A stretch of DNA of 21,356 nucleotides from Methylophilaceae bacterium. GTDB lineage: Bacteria > Pseudomonadota > Gammaproteobacteria > Burkholderiales > Methylophilaceae. Of this stretch, positions 1 through 6,777 are shown piece by piece. The notes below the pieces were generated by a model. That model was given only the letters and a program-made list of their open reading frames with translations, was not told the origin of the DNA and ran no database searches. Numbering within the stretch: position 1 is the first letter of the stretch; each line of letters starts with the position of its first letter. The stretch lies in the NCBI GenBank assembly GCA_947379975.1, contig CANCPF010000028.1, positions 1 to 21,356 on the forward strand, read 5' to 3'. The position numbers were made by a program, and so were the translations under genes.

Positions 1-215
1 AGTTTTGAAGCTTTTTTCAAAGCTTTAGCTTGACCAGCAGCTTCGTCTGTACGGCCTTTAGTTAATAAAGCGCCTTCTTCTTCTGTTAATACGCCTTTAG
101 CTACTAGCGCGTTAACGATATCTGTTGTTGAATCAGCCATTGCATTAGCGCCAAAGCCCATTAACATTGAGCCAGCTAGTGTTGCAGCTACCAAGTTACT
201 TAGTTTAAAATTCAT
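1..215 (-). CDS. Outer-membrane porin, 5' part only (runs off the left edge)
   Basis: Partial gene: only the first 71 codons are inside the window. The ATG at 215 is preceded by an AAGGGA ribosome binding site (223-228) at 7 nt spacing. The product begins MNFKLSNLVAATLAGSMLMG, a typical Sec signal peptide, with a likely cleavage after GANAMA (about residue 27). The mature start, DSTTDIVNALVAKGVLTEEE, followed by a Lys/Ala-rich stretch, resembles the N-terminus of betaproteobacterial 'putative porin' (Porin_5-like) proteins; the barrel itself lies outside the window. The promoter region carries a Pho-box-like direct repeat, so I infer a phosphate-starvation-induced porin, possibly for phosphate or organophosphate uptake. 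The porin family call is from memory; signal peptide and reading frame are seen directly. Confidence 0.72.
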   Translation of the reverse strand, partial: MNFKLSNLVAATLAGSMLMGFGANAMADSTTDIVNALVAKGVLTEEEGALLTKGRTDEAAGQAKALKKASK

Positions 216-267
216 TTAAAATTCCCTTAGTTAAATTATGTTGCAGTTATGTTTTTCAACAGGATGC

Positions 268-301
268 ATTTTGTTATCCAAATATTACAATTTGATGACA
301 C
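268..301 (-). promoter_or_regulatory. Pho-box-like PhoB site and -10 of the porin gene
   Basis: Reading the minus strand, GTGTCAT (301-295), CAAA (294-291) and TTGTAAT (290-284) form a 7-4-7 direct repeat with the 11-bp period of PhoB boxes (consensus CTGTCAT-N4-CTGTCAT). Ten bases further downstream is CAAAAT (273-268), a 4/6 match to the sigma-70 -10 hexamer, the same geometry as at pstS in this window. No -35 hexamer is evident, as expected for an activator-dependent promoter. The leader to the porin ATG would be about 45 nt. Confidence 0.6.
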
Positions 302-352
302 ATAACTAATTAGTGGTTTTTTGCATGAGTTTCGTTGTTTTTTTACAACAAT

Positions 353-391
353 AAAAAACCGCCCGCTAAATTTAATTAGCGTAGCGGTTTT
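353..391 (-). terminator. Intrinsic terminator after lysS
   Basis: On the minus strand AAAACCGCTA... pairs with ...GCGGGCGGTTTT, with an inner arm CGCTAAT/ATTTAGCG, followed by a T run (TTTTTT). It sits about 27 nt beyond the lysS stop and closes the prfB-lysS transcript. Confidence 0.8.
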
Positions 392-418
392 AATCGCTCC
401 TAGAAAAGTCTAGAAATA

Positions 419-1990
419 CTAGGATTCTGCGCGCATGTGCGGAAACAAAATCACATCACGAATGCTGGCGCTGTCGGTAATCATCATCACTAAACGATCG
501 ATACCAATACCGCAACCACCGGCTGGCGGCATGCCGTATTCTAAAGCGCGTATAAAATCAGCATCGTAGAACATCGCTTCATGATCGCCGGCTTCTTTGG
601 CTTTCATTTGCGCGTGGAAGCGTGCGGCTTGATCTTCGGCATCGTTAAGTTCGCTAAAGCCGTTGGCAATCTCACGTCCACAGACAAATAACTCAAAACG
701 CTCAGTGATTTCTGGGTTTGCATCTGAAGCGCGTGCCAACGGTGAAACCTCTACTGGATAGTCAATAATATAGGTCGGTTCCCATAATTGGCTTTCGGCA
801 GTTTCTTCAAATAGCGCCAATTGCAATGCGCCCAAACCTGCATGGTCAAATGGTTTTGTGCCATGTTTTAGAATTTCTGCACGTAAAAAAGCGTCATCGT
901 TCAACTGCTCTAAGGTATAGCCAGGCGCGTATTTTTGAATAGCACCAACGATCGTTAAGCGTTGAAACGGCTTGCTTAAATCTAATTCACGGCCTTGATA
1001 TTCCAACAAAGCAGTGCCACGCGCGGCAATAGCGGCGGTACGAATACAGTTTTCAGTAAAATCCATCAGCCATTGATAATCGGTATAAGCGGCATAAAAT
1101 TCCATCATGGTGAATTCTGGATTATGGCGAACGCTTAAGCCTTCGTTTCTAAAGTTGCGGTTTACTTCAAACACACGCTCAAAGCCGCCAACTACCAAGC
1201 GTTTTAAATATAACTCAGGCGCAATACGCATATACATTTGCATATCTAGCGCGTTGTGATGCGTGATAAATGGTTTCGCAGATGCGCCGCCTGGAATCGG
1301 GTGTAACATTGGCGTTTCAACTTCTAAGAATTCATTTTGAATCATGAAGTTACGAATCGCAGAAACGACTTTACTACGTGCCACAAAAGTCGCACGCGTT
1401 TCTTCAGAAGTAATCAAATCGACATAACGTTGGCGATATTTCACTTCTTGATCTTGCAAGCCGTGGAATTTTTCTGGCAACGGGCGCAATGATTTTGTCA
1501 GCAAACGAATTTCAGTGACTTTAATTGAAAGCTCACCGGTTTTGGTTTTAAACAAATGGCCAGTGGCGCCTAAAAAGTCACCTAAATCCCAATGTTTAAA
1601 TTGCTCGTAAAGTTCTTCTCCAATGGCATCTTTAGACACATAAAGCTGAATACGGCTACCAGCGTTATCGCCGCTACCATCTTGAATGGTCGCAAAGCTC
1701 GCTTTACCCATCACACGTTTTAGCATCATGCGACCCGCGACCACCACATTGACTGGCTCAGCCTCAAACGCTTCATTTTCTTTTGTTGAATGCGCTGCGG
1801 CTAAATCTGCGGCTTTATGTTGCGGTTTAAAATCATTAGGAAAAGCCGCGCCACCATTGGTTTTTGCTGATTCACGTATGGCTTTAAGCTTTTCGCGGCG
1901 TTCTGCTATGACGTGGTTTTCATCAACATGATTTTCGTTAATATGGTTTTCGTTAGCTTGTTTAGCTTCAATATTTTGCTTATCGCTCAT
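419..1990 (-). CDS. lysS: Lysyl-tRNA synthetase (class II)
   Basis: Charges tRNA-Lys with lysine in the cytoplasm. 523 residues, slightly longer than the roughly 500 usual for bacterial LysS. An N-terminal OB-fold anticodon-binding domain (about 80-165) precedes the class IIb catalytic core: YRQRYVDL (185-192), PIPGGASAKPF (231-241), motif 2 with RNEG (281-284) and HNPEF, and motif 3 GIGIDR (494-499). The start lies 2 nt after the prfB stop; its ribosome binding site (AGGGAG) is inside the last prfB codons, so the two genes are translationally close and surely one operon. The unconserved N-terminus holds three copies of an (N/D)ENH(I/V) pentapeptide (13-27), encoded by a 15-bp tandem repeat, which explains part of the extra length. 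Confidence 0.97.
   Translation of the reverse strand: MSDKQNIEAKQANENHINENHVDENHVIAERREKLKAIRESAKTNGGAAFPNDFKPQHKAADLAAAHSTKENEAFEAEPVNVVVAGRMMLKRVMGKASFATIQDGSGDNAGSRIQLYVSKDAIGEELYEQFKHWDLGDFLGATGHLFKTKTGELSIKVTEIRLLTKSLRPLPEKFHGLQDQEVKYRQRYVDLITSEETRATFVARSKVVSAIRNFMIQNEFLEVETPMLHPIPGGASAKPFITHHNALDMQMYMRIAPELYLKRLVVGGFERVFEVNRNFRNEGLSVRHNPEFTMMEFYAAYTDYQWLMDFTENCIRTAAIAARGTALLEYQGRELDLSKPFQRLTIVGAIQKYAPGYTLEQLNDDAFLRAEILKHGTKPFDHAGLGALQLALFEETAESQLWEPTYIIDYPVEVSPLARASDANPEITERFELFVCGREIANGFSELNDAEDQAARFHAQMKAKEAGDHEAMFYDADFIRALEYGMPPAGGCGIGIDRLVMMITDSASIRDVILFPHMRAES
1910..1954. repeat. 15-bp tandem repeat (x3) inside the lysS N-terminus
   Basis: Three successive 15-bp units encode NENHI, NENHV and DENHV (LysS residues 13-27). 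Units differ at a few bases, so the expansion is not brand new. It keeps the reading frame. Confidence 0.75.
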
Positions 1991-1992
1991 TC

Positions 1993-3097
1993 TTAAACTC
2001 CCTGTTTCAAACTTTCCATAATAAATGGGTCTAGGTCGCCATCTAGCACGCCTTGGGTATTGCCAATTTCTACGTTAGTGCGCAAATCTTTAATGCGGCC
2101 TTGGTCTAACACGTAACTGCGAATTTGATGCCCCCAACCAATGTCGGTTTTAGCATCTTCAAGCGCTTGTTTATCTGCATTACGCTTGTTTAACTCTAAG
2201 TTATACAACGCACCTTTTAGCATGCTCATCGCCTCATCTCGGTTTCGGTGTTGCGAGCGGTCATTTTGACATTGCACTACCACGCCAGTCGGAATGTGCG
2301 TAATTCGCACCGCGGAATCAGTTTTATTGATGTGCTGCCCACCAGCACCAGACGCGCGGTAGGTATCAACGCGCAAATCAGCCGGGTTAATATCAATCTG
2401 AATGCTGTCATCCACTTCAGGAAATATCTGCACGCTGGCAAAGCTAGTGTGGCGCTTGGCGTTAGAGTCAAAGGGCGATTTGCGCACCAATCGATGCACA
2501 CCATTTTCAGTGCGTAGCGTTCCGTAAGCATAATCGCCGGTAATCTTAATAGATGCGCCTTTAATTCCGGCCACATCGCCATCTGAAAGTTCCAACACTT
2601 CTACTTTGAAGCCCTTGCGCTCAGCGTAGCGTAAATACATACGTAACAACATATTGCACCAATCTTGCGCTTCAGTGCCGCCACTGCCTGACTGAAATTC
2701 CACAAAACAATTGGCGCTATCTAACTCACCAGAAAACATGCGCTGGAATTCCATCTCGGCGATTTGTTTTTCCAAGACTTGAGAATCGGTTTGCACACTG
2801 GTTAGCGTATCGTCATCGGCCTCTTCACGCGCCATATCGAAAAGCTCTTTAGCATCTTTTAAATTGGTTTCTAAGCTTTGTAGATTATGCACAATCAATT
2901 CTAAACTACGCTTTTCTTTGCCTAGTTTTTGCGCTTTTTCGGCATTATTCCAAATGTTAGGGTCTTCCATCAACCCGTTCACTTCTTCTAAGCGTTGCGA
3001 CTTAGTCTCAAAGTCAAAGATACCCCCGAAGGGCGTTATTACGCTCGACTAAATCGACTAGGCGATTGGATATAATATTGAGTTGTTCGGCTTCCAT
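1993..3097 (-). CDS. prfB: Peptide chain release factor 2, with +1 programmed frameshift
   Basis: Recognises UGA/UAA stop codons and triggers peptide release. The gene is read as join(3097-3017, 3015-1993): a 27-codon first part starts at ATG 3097 and ends ...RGYL, then hits an in-frame TGA (3016-3014). Skipping base 3016 continues the protein as DFETKSQRLEEV, giving 367 residues (E. coli 365). The slip site reads GGGGGTATCTTTGAC, with the internal Shine-Dalgarno-like G run before CTT TGA C, practically identical to E. coli. The stop-recognition tripeptide SPF is at residues 207-209 and the catalytic GGQ at 252-254. A GTG at 2982 could be mistaken for the start, but that would truncate domain 1. 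Operon with lysS downstream. The site before the ATG is a poor ribosome binding site. Confidence 0.96.
3010..3028 (-). promoter_or_regulatory. RF2 programmed +1 frameshift site
   Basis: Minus-strand GGGGGTATCTTTGAC: a G-rich internal Shine-Dalgarno element three bases upstream of CTT (3019-3017), then TGA (3016-3014) followed by C, a weak stop context. When RF2 is scarce, ribosomes slip from CTT to TTT and synthesise full-length RF2. This is the well-known autoregulatory mechanism. Confidence 0.95.
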
Positions 3098-3126
3098 GGC
3101 GTTTTTCAGTGCAATAAAAGAACAGA

Positions 3127-3132
3127 ATTATA
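3127..3132 (-). promoter_or_regulatory. -10 element of the prfB-lysS promoter
   Basis: A perfect TATAAT on the minus strand, 29 bases before the prfB ATG and downstream of the preceding gene's stop. I see no good -35 hexamer at 16-18 bp, so the promoter call is moderate. Confidence 0.5.
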
Positions 3133-3164
3133 CAGTATAAGGACGCTTCTTTTTATCCTGAGCC

Positions 3165-4283
3165 TTATTCCAAAGCAGCACACCAAGCACCATCACGGTA
3201 AATGACTTGTTTGTCTAGTGTGACTTGTTCAGTAACTGCGAATACGTCTATGTGATATTTGCCGTCGCCACGCTTGAAATTGGGTTTGCCGTAAACGCCA
3301 TGCTTGGCACCTAAAGATAAATGCACACCGCACATACGCTCAAAGCTACCAATGTCGCTAACGCTGCGGTCTTTGCTGAAGGCACGGTTTAAGCCAAAGC
3401 CGATTTCGCGTAGCCAAACCACTTGTTCATCAGCACGAATATTAGCTAGTACCGCATCAAATTCTGGCGTGCTATCTTCAGTGGTAACCACTTGGCCTTT
3501 TTCAATAATTAAAGTAATGGGCCTAGCTGGTCGGTTCACTCGGTAATACGTATCGCCGAAAGCAAAGATGCGCACACGGCCATGCACAGATTTAAGATCG
3601 AGCGCTTCGGTGAACACCTCGCCAATGGGAAATTGCCCACCGACATTTTGCATTTCGCTGTAATCGCCCACATTGAGTTTGGCCGATTCGAAAGCTGAAC
3701 CAAAAACTAATCGCGCATCGGGAAATTGATTGCCGCCGCTGTCTAGACAACCATATTGCGCTTGATCAATAATCACTTTAAGACGGTTACCGACACCGCG
3801 AAAATATTTTGCATCATAGGCCAGCGAGTCTAGGTAGTAACGCACCTCTTCATCCACCATGCGGCTTAAATGCGGATGCTCAATCACTTTGAGACCACGC
3901 TTAAACAGCTCAACACGTATGCGAAAAGCCTCTAATCTGAAGTTGGTCGATTGAACCAAAACAACCAAGTCTGATGCGACTAAATCAGCAAATACAGCCA
4001 ATACAGCCAATACAGCTTCTGGCGTATTTTTGCTAAAGTCGATGAATTGCGCTTCTGGTAAGCAACGCTTATAAGCCTGTGTCAAAGTTTGTGCTAATTC
4101 ACAAGCTAGATCAAAAACCACTACTGCCTTGTGTGGGGCCTTGTGATTAACAACTAGCATCAAAATATCATTCAAGTTCTTTTCCGCAATGCATACATTG
4201 CTAATACTTGTAGCAATGGGCTCTGTGGAATCTTGAGGTTTAGTAGAATCTCTGGAACATTCGGTCATGCACATTTCTTTCAT
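3165..4283 (-). CDS. M29-type (aminopeptidase T-like) putative metallopeptidase
   Basis: 372 residues. The C-terminal half has the layout of the M29 thermophilic aminopeptidase family (COG2309): GEVFTEALD with Glu222, REIGFGLN with Glu293, CGVHLSLG with His321 and KYHIDVF with His344 and Asp346, the pattern of two Glu, two His and one Asp that binds the two metals in this family. The N-terminal half (about 50-175) looks like the alpha/beta domain of these proteins, and no signal peptide is present, so a cytoplasmic enzyme is likely. Substrate cannot be told. Three Met codons lie close together at the start (residues 1, 4 and 6) and none has a clear ribosome binding site, so the start could be 4268. 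It is followed by the prfB promoter and lies just after arsC on the same strand (46-bp gap). A 9-bp tandem repeat encodes AVLAVLAV (90-97). Confidence 0.68.
   Translation of the reverse strand: MKEMCMTECSRDSTKPQDSTEPIATSISNVCIAEKNLNDILMLVVNHKAPHKAVVVFDLACELAQTLTQAYKRCLPEAQFIDFSKNTPEAVLAVLAVFADLVASDLVVLVQSTNFRLEAFRIRVELFKRGLKVIEHPHLSRMVDEEVRYYLDSLAYDAKYFRGVGNRLKVIIDQAQYGCLDSGGNQFPDARLVFGSAFESAKLNVGDYSEMQNVGGQFPIGEVFTEALDLKSVHGRVRIFAFGDTYYRVNRPARPITLIIEKGQVVTTEDSTPEFDAVLANIRADEQVVWLREIGFGLNRAFSKDRSVSDIGSFERMCGVHLSLGAKHGVYGKPNFKRGDGKYHIDVFAVTEQVTLDKQVIYRDGAWCAALE
3991..4016. repeat. 9-bp tandem repeat within the M29-like gene
   Basis: AATACAGCC is repeated head to tail (3991-3999, 4000-4008, then 8 of 9 bases at 4009-4016). 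It encodes a duplicated AVL tripeptide in a helix, and keeps the frame. Confidence 0.7.
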
Positions 4284-4329
4284 TTATTCTTGAACATCAA
4301 GAGCAATTGTTTCGGATAATCTAGCCAGC

Positions 4330-4758
4330 TTAAGAGGCTGATTTGAGTGGAAAATTAACCACTTCACCATCCTCTTTAGTAAAAGTAGCACCACTTGGAT
4401 TTTCTAATAGCGCTAACACCAACTCAGACGGACGACATAACTTCACACCTTTTGCCGTTACTACCATTGGCCGATTAATTAAAATTGGATATTGCAACAT
4501 AGCATCAATCACCACCTCGTCGGCCAGTGTCAAATCATCTAAACCAAGCTCAATATAAGGCGTGCCTTTTTCACGTAATAAATCTCGGGGCGCAATGCTC
4601 ATAGCGTCAATTAATTCAAGCAAGCGTGCTCGCGTGGGTGGATTTTTCAAATACTCAATCACTTCTGGCTCAACGCCGCTGGCCTGAATCATAGCCAAAG
4701 TGTTGCGCGACGTTCCGCAAGCGGGGTTATGGTAAATAGTGACTTTATTGTGTGTCAT
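4330..4758 (-). CDS. arsC: Arsenate reductase, glutaredoxin-dependent type
   Basis: Reduces arsenate to arsenite using glutaredoxin and glutathione. 142 residues, the usual length, with strong resemblance to plasmid R773/E. coli ArsC: IYHNPACGTSRNT holds the catalytic cysteine (Cys14), and Arg62 (LLREKG), Arg96 (ILINRP) and Arg109 (LCRPSE) match the three anion-binding arginines of that family at a constant offset of two. No arsB/acr3 efflux gene or arsR is adjacent, so this is a stand-alone copy. It is divergent from the DUF47-pit pair. Since arsenate enters cells through phosphate carriers, this location makes sense, but the link is inferred. Members of this family are sometimes annotated as YfgD-like; the full arginine set favours true ArsC. 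Confidence 0.88.
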   Translation of the reverse strand: MTHNKVTIYHNPACGTSRNTLAMIQASGVEPEVIEYLKNPPTRARLLELIDAMSIAPRDLLREKGTPYIELGLDDLTLADEVVIDAMLQYPILINRPMVVTAKGVKLCRPSELVLALLENPSGATFTKEDGEVVNFPLKSAS

Positions 4759-4908
4759 GTGACTTGAGCTTTATCATTAAATATTCAATTAACCCTATTT
4801 TATACTCGCAGATTTAATCGCAGGCAGTTAAAATCACAAAATAAATATAAATTCACAATTTAGAAATAAATTAGAAACAAAACTGTAATAATTATCGGAG
4901 AATTAAAT

Positions 4909-5565
4909 ATGGCAAACGTCGTTTTTGGTCGCTTGATGGCCGCAATATCACCGCGCAATGATAACTACTTTGTATTATTTAATAACTTAGCAGATTGCGC
5001 AGTTAAGGGCTCTAAAGTACTGGCAATGATGACGGCTGTAAATGATCCAGACAAGTTTGAAGAACATTTTTCTGAAATTAGAAAAATAGAATCTGAAGCG
5101 GATGAATACACCAAGGAAATTCTCATCTCGCTACATAAAACTTTTATTACCCCATTTGATCGTCGTGAAATTCGTGAGTTAGCCATGGCTTTAGATGACA
5201 TTATCGATTACATGGAAGATATTCCACAAAGCTGTAAAATTTACGGCAACTCTAAATTTACGCCAGAAATGGTTGCACTTAGTCAGATTCTATTACGTGC
5301 CTCTGAAAAGGTGCGAGAAGCCGTGAATATGTTATCTGACATGAAAAATGCAGAGCGTATTTTACGCACCTGCGAAGTTATTAGCGGCATTGAAGGCGAA
5401 GCCGATCATGTGATGCGCGCTGGGATGCACCGTTTATTTGTTGAAGAATCTGACGCCCGCGTAATCATTCGCTCTAAAGAACTTTACGACCTTTTTGAAG
5501 AAGCCGTTGATAGCTGCGAAGACGTAGCAGACGTGATTCACGGTGTAGTACTAGAGCGAATTTAA
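4909..5565 (+). CDS. DUF47 (PhoU-like) partner of the Pit phosphate transporter
   Basis: 218 residues, nearly all predicted helix, matching the DUF47/'phosphate transport regulator' family (PF01865), which is related to PhoU. Typical pieces are IRKIESEADEYTKEI (about 57-71), TPFDRREIRELAMALDDIID and the second-half repeat ISGIEGEADHVMR. These paired E.SEAD / EGEADH segments are the metal-binding helices of PhoU-like bundles. The start has a good GGAG site 10 nt upstream. The next gene, pit, follows after 10 bp, and this pairing is widespread in bacteria, where the DUF47 protein is thought to modulate Pit activity. It is not PhoU itself, which usually follows pstB and is absent here. No transmembrane segment is visible, so it acts in the cytoplasm. 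Confidence 0.9.
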   Translation: MANVVFGRLMAAISPRNDNYFVLFNNLADCAVKGSKVLAMMTAVNDPDKFEEHFSEIRKIESEADEYTKEILISLHKTFITPFDRREIRELAMALDDIIDYMEDIPQSCKIYGNSKFTPEMVALSQILLRASEKVREAVNMLSDMKNAERILRTCEVISGIEGEADHVMRAGMHRLFVEESDARVIIRSKELYDLFEEAVDSCEDVADVIHGVVLERI

Positions 5566-5575
5566 GGCGAAAACA

Positions 5576-6577
5576 ATGATAGACCACCCGATTCTAATTA
5601 TGGCCTTGCTGATATTGGTGGCCTTAATATTCGACTTTCTGAACGGTTTCCATGATGCGGCAAATTCCATTGCACTGATGGTTTCAACGCGATTACTCAC
5701 ACCACAAGCAGCGGTGGTTTGGGCCGCGTTCTTCAACTTGGTCGCTTTTTTATTCTTTGGTCTGCATGTGGCCAACACCGTGGGGAAAGGTATTATTTCA
5801 AAAGAAATTATCGATAACGCTGTGATATTTGGCGCGCTTGGTGGCGCCATCTCTTGGAATTTAATTACTTGGTGGTTTGGCATTCCATCTTCATCATCAC
5901 ATGCATTAGTGGGTGGCTTAGTCGGTGCGGGCGTTGCTAAAGCAGGCACAGGTGCTATCGTTGCAGCAGGCTTAATTAAAACTTCACTGGCGATTATTTT
6001 GTCGCCATTATTTGGGCTTTTGTTAGCGCTGATACTTTCGGTTGCCGTGTTATGGTTGTACGAAAAATCATCGCCCTACCCTACAGAACGTAAATTCAAT
6101 AAATTACAATTTGTTTCATCGTCACTTTATAGCTTAGGCCATGGCGGTAATGATGCACAAAAAACCATGGGTATTATTGCCGTACTGCTATATGCAAATG
6201 GCTATTTACACGGAGATTTCAATGTGCCATTTTGGGTGGTAATTTCATGCCAAGTGGCTATGGGCTTAGGCACACTTTTCGGTGGCTGGCGCATAGTACG
6301 CACTATGGGCATGGGCATTACCCGTATTCGTCCATCTGGTGGATTTTGCGCACAAACCTCGGGGGCAATAGCTTTGTTTATTGCCACATCACTAGGCATT
6401 CCAGTATCTACCACACACACGATCACCGGTGCAATTATCGGCGTTGGTATGTCTAAACGCGTTTCAGCGGTGCGTTGGGGATTAGCCTCACGCATTGTTT
6501 GGGCATGGGTGCTCACTATCCCGTGTGCGGGATTAATCGCAGCCGTAAGTTATCACTTTGGTCGCACATTCTTATAA
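5576..6577 (+). CDS. pit: PiT-family inorganic phosphate transporter
   Basis: Inner-membrane carrier that imports phosphate (as metal-phosphate with protons in PitA-type members). 333 residues with about ten hydrophobic segments, the short form of the family rather than the 499-residue E. coli PitA. Both halves of the inverted repeat are visible: GFHDAANSIA (24-33) with GIPSSSSHALVGG (102-114), and GHGGNDAQKTMG (188-199) with GIPVSTTHTITG near the C-terminus. The Asn/Asp pairs in these motifs are the substrate-binding residues of PF01384. Start at 5576 has an AAGGCG site and lies 10 bp after the DUF47 gene, so the two are one operon. A terminator follows. No Pho box was found upstream, which suits a constitutive low-affinity system. 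Confidence 0.95.
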   Translation: MIDHPILIMALLILVALIFDFLNGFHDAANSIALMVSTRLLTPQAAVVWAAFFNLVAFLFFGLHVANTVGKGIISKEIIDNAVIFGALGGAISWNLITWWFGIPSSSSHALVGGLVGAGVAKAGTGAIVAAGLIKTSLAIILSPLFGLLLALILSVAVLWLYEKSSPYPTERKFNKLQFVSSSLYSLGHGGNDAQKTMGIIAVLLYANGYLHGDFNVPFWVVISCQVAMGLGTLFGGWRIVRTMGMGITRIRPSGGFCAQTSGAIALFIATSLGIPVSTTHTITGAIIGVGMSKRVSAVRWGLASRIVWAWVLTIPCAGLIAAVSYHFGRTFL

Positions 6578-6604
6578 TTACCTAACACTTAATCGTTGCA
6601 TGCG

Positions 6605-6629
6605 AAAAAGGTCTCTCTGGAGACTTTTT
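6605..6629 (+). terminator. Intrinsic terminator after pit
   Basis: AAAAAG-GTCTC, loop TCTG, GAGAC-TTTTT: five strong pairs extended by a G-T and four A-T pairs, ending in a T run. It separates the pit operon from the pst promoter. Confidence 0.75.
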
Positions 6630-6699
6630 AGTTAAGCACAGCGAACACCCTAATCTATGAATAGACTAAGTAGCTCATGCTAAATCTCAAATTCAAAAC

Positions 6700-6733
6700 T
6701 TGTCATAAACTTGTCACATTAGGTGTTTAATAT
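6700..6733 (+). promoter_or_regulatory. Pho box and -10 of the pst operon
   Basis: TTGTCAT (6700-6706), AAAC, TTGTCAC (6711-6717) is a near-perfect 7-4-7 PhoB direct repeat. Ten bases downstream is TAATAT (6728-6733), a plausible -10. PhoB replaces the -35 function at such promoters. The leader to the pstS ATG would be about 38 nt. This indicates induction of pstSCAB by phosphate limitation, although phoB and phoR are not in this window. Confidence 0.85.
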
Positions 6734-6777
6734 TCAACTCAGTTTAAGAAACAACTTTTAACTCTGATGGAGATCTC

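Noticed and set aside
4855..4908. Possible Pho box upstream of the DUF47-pit operon (CTGTAAT near 4881)
   Set aside because: Only one 7-bp half-site is present; neither 11 bp upstream nor downstream carries a second half-site. Pit is usually not PhoB-controlled.
5551..5949. Minus-strand open frame of 132 codons opposite pit
   Set aside because: It is antisense to the conserved Pit coding sequence and has no recognisable motif; an expected by-product of codon use.
6650..6671. Imperfect dyad (CTAATCTATGAATAGACTAAG) upstream of the pst Pho box
   Set aside because: The arms are short and mismatched and the loop would be too small for RNA; likely chance in AT-rich DNA.
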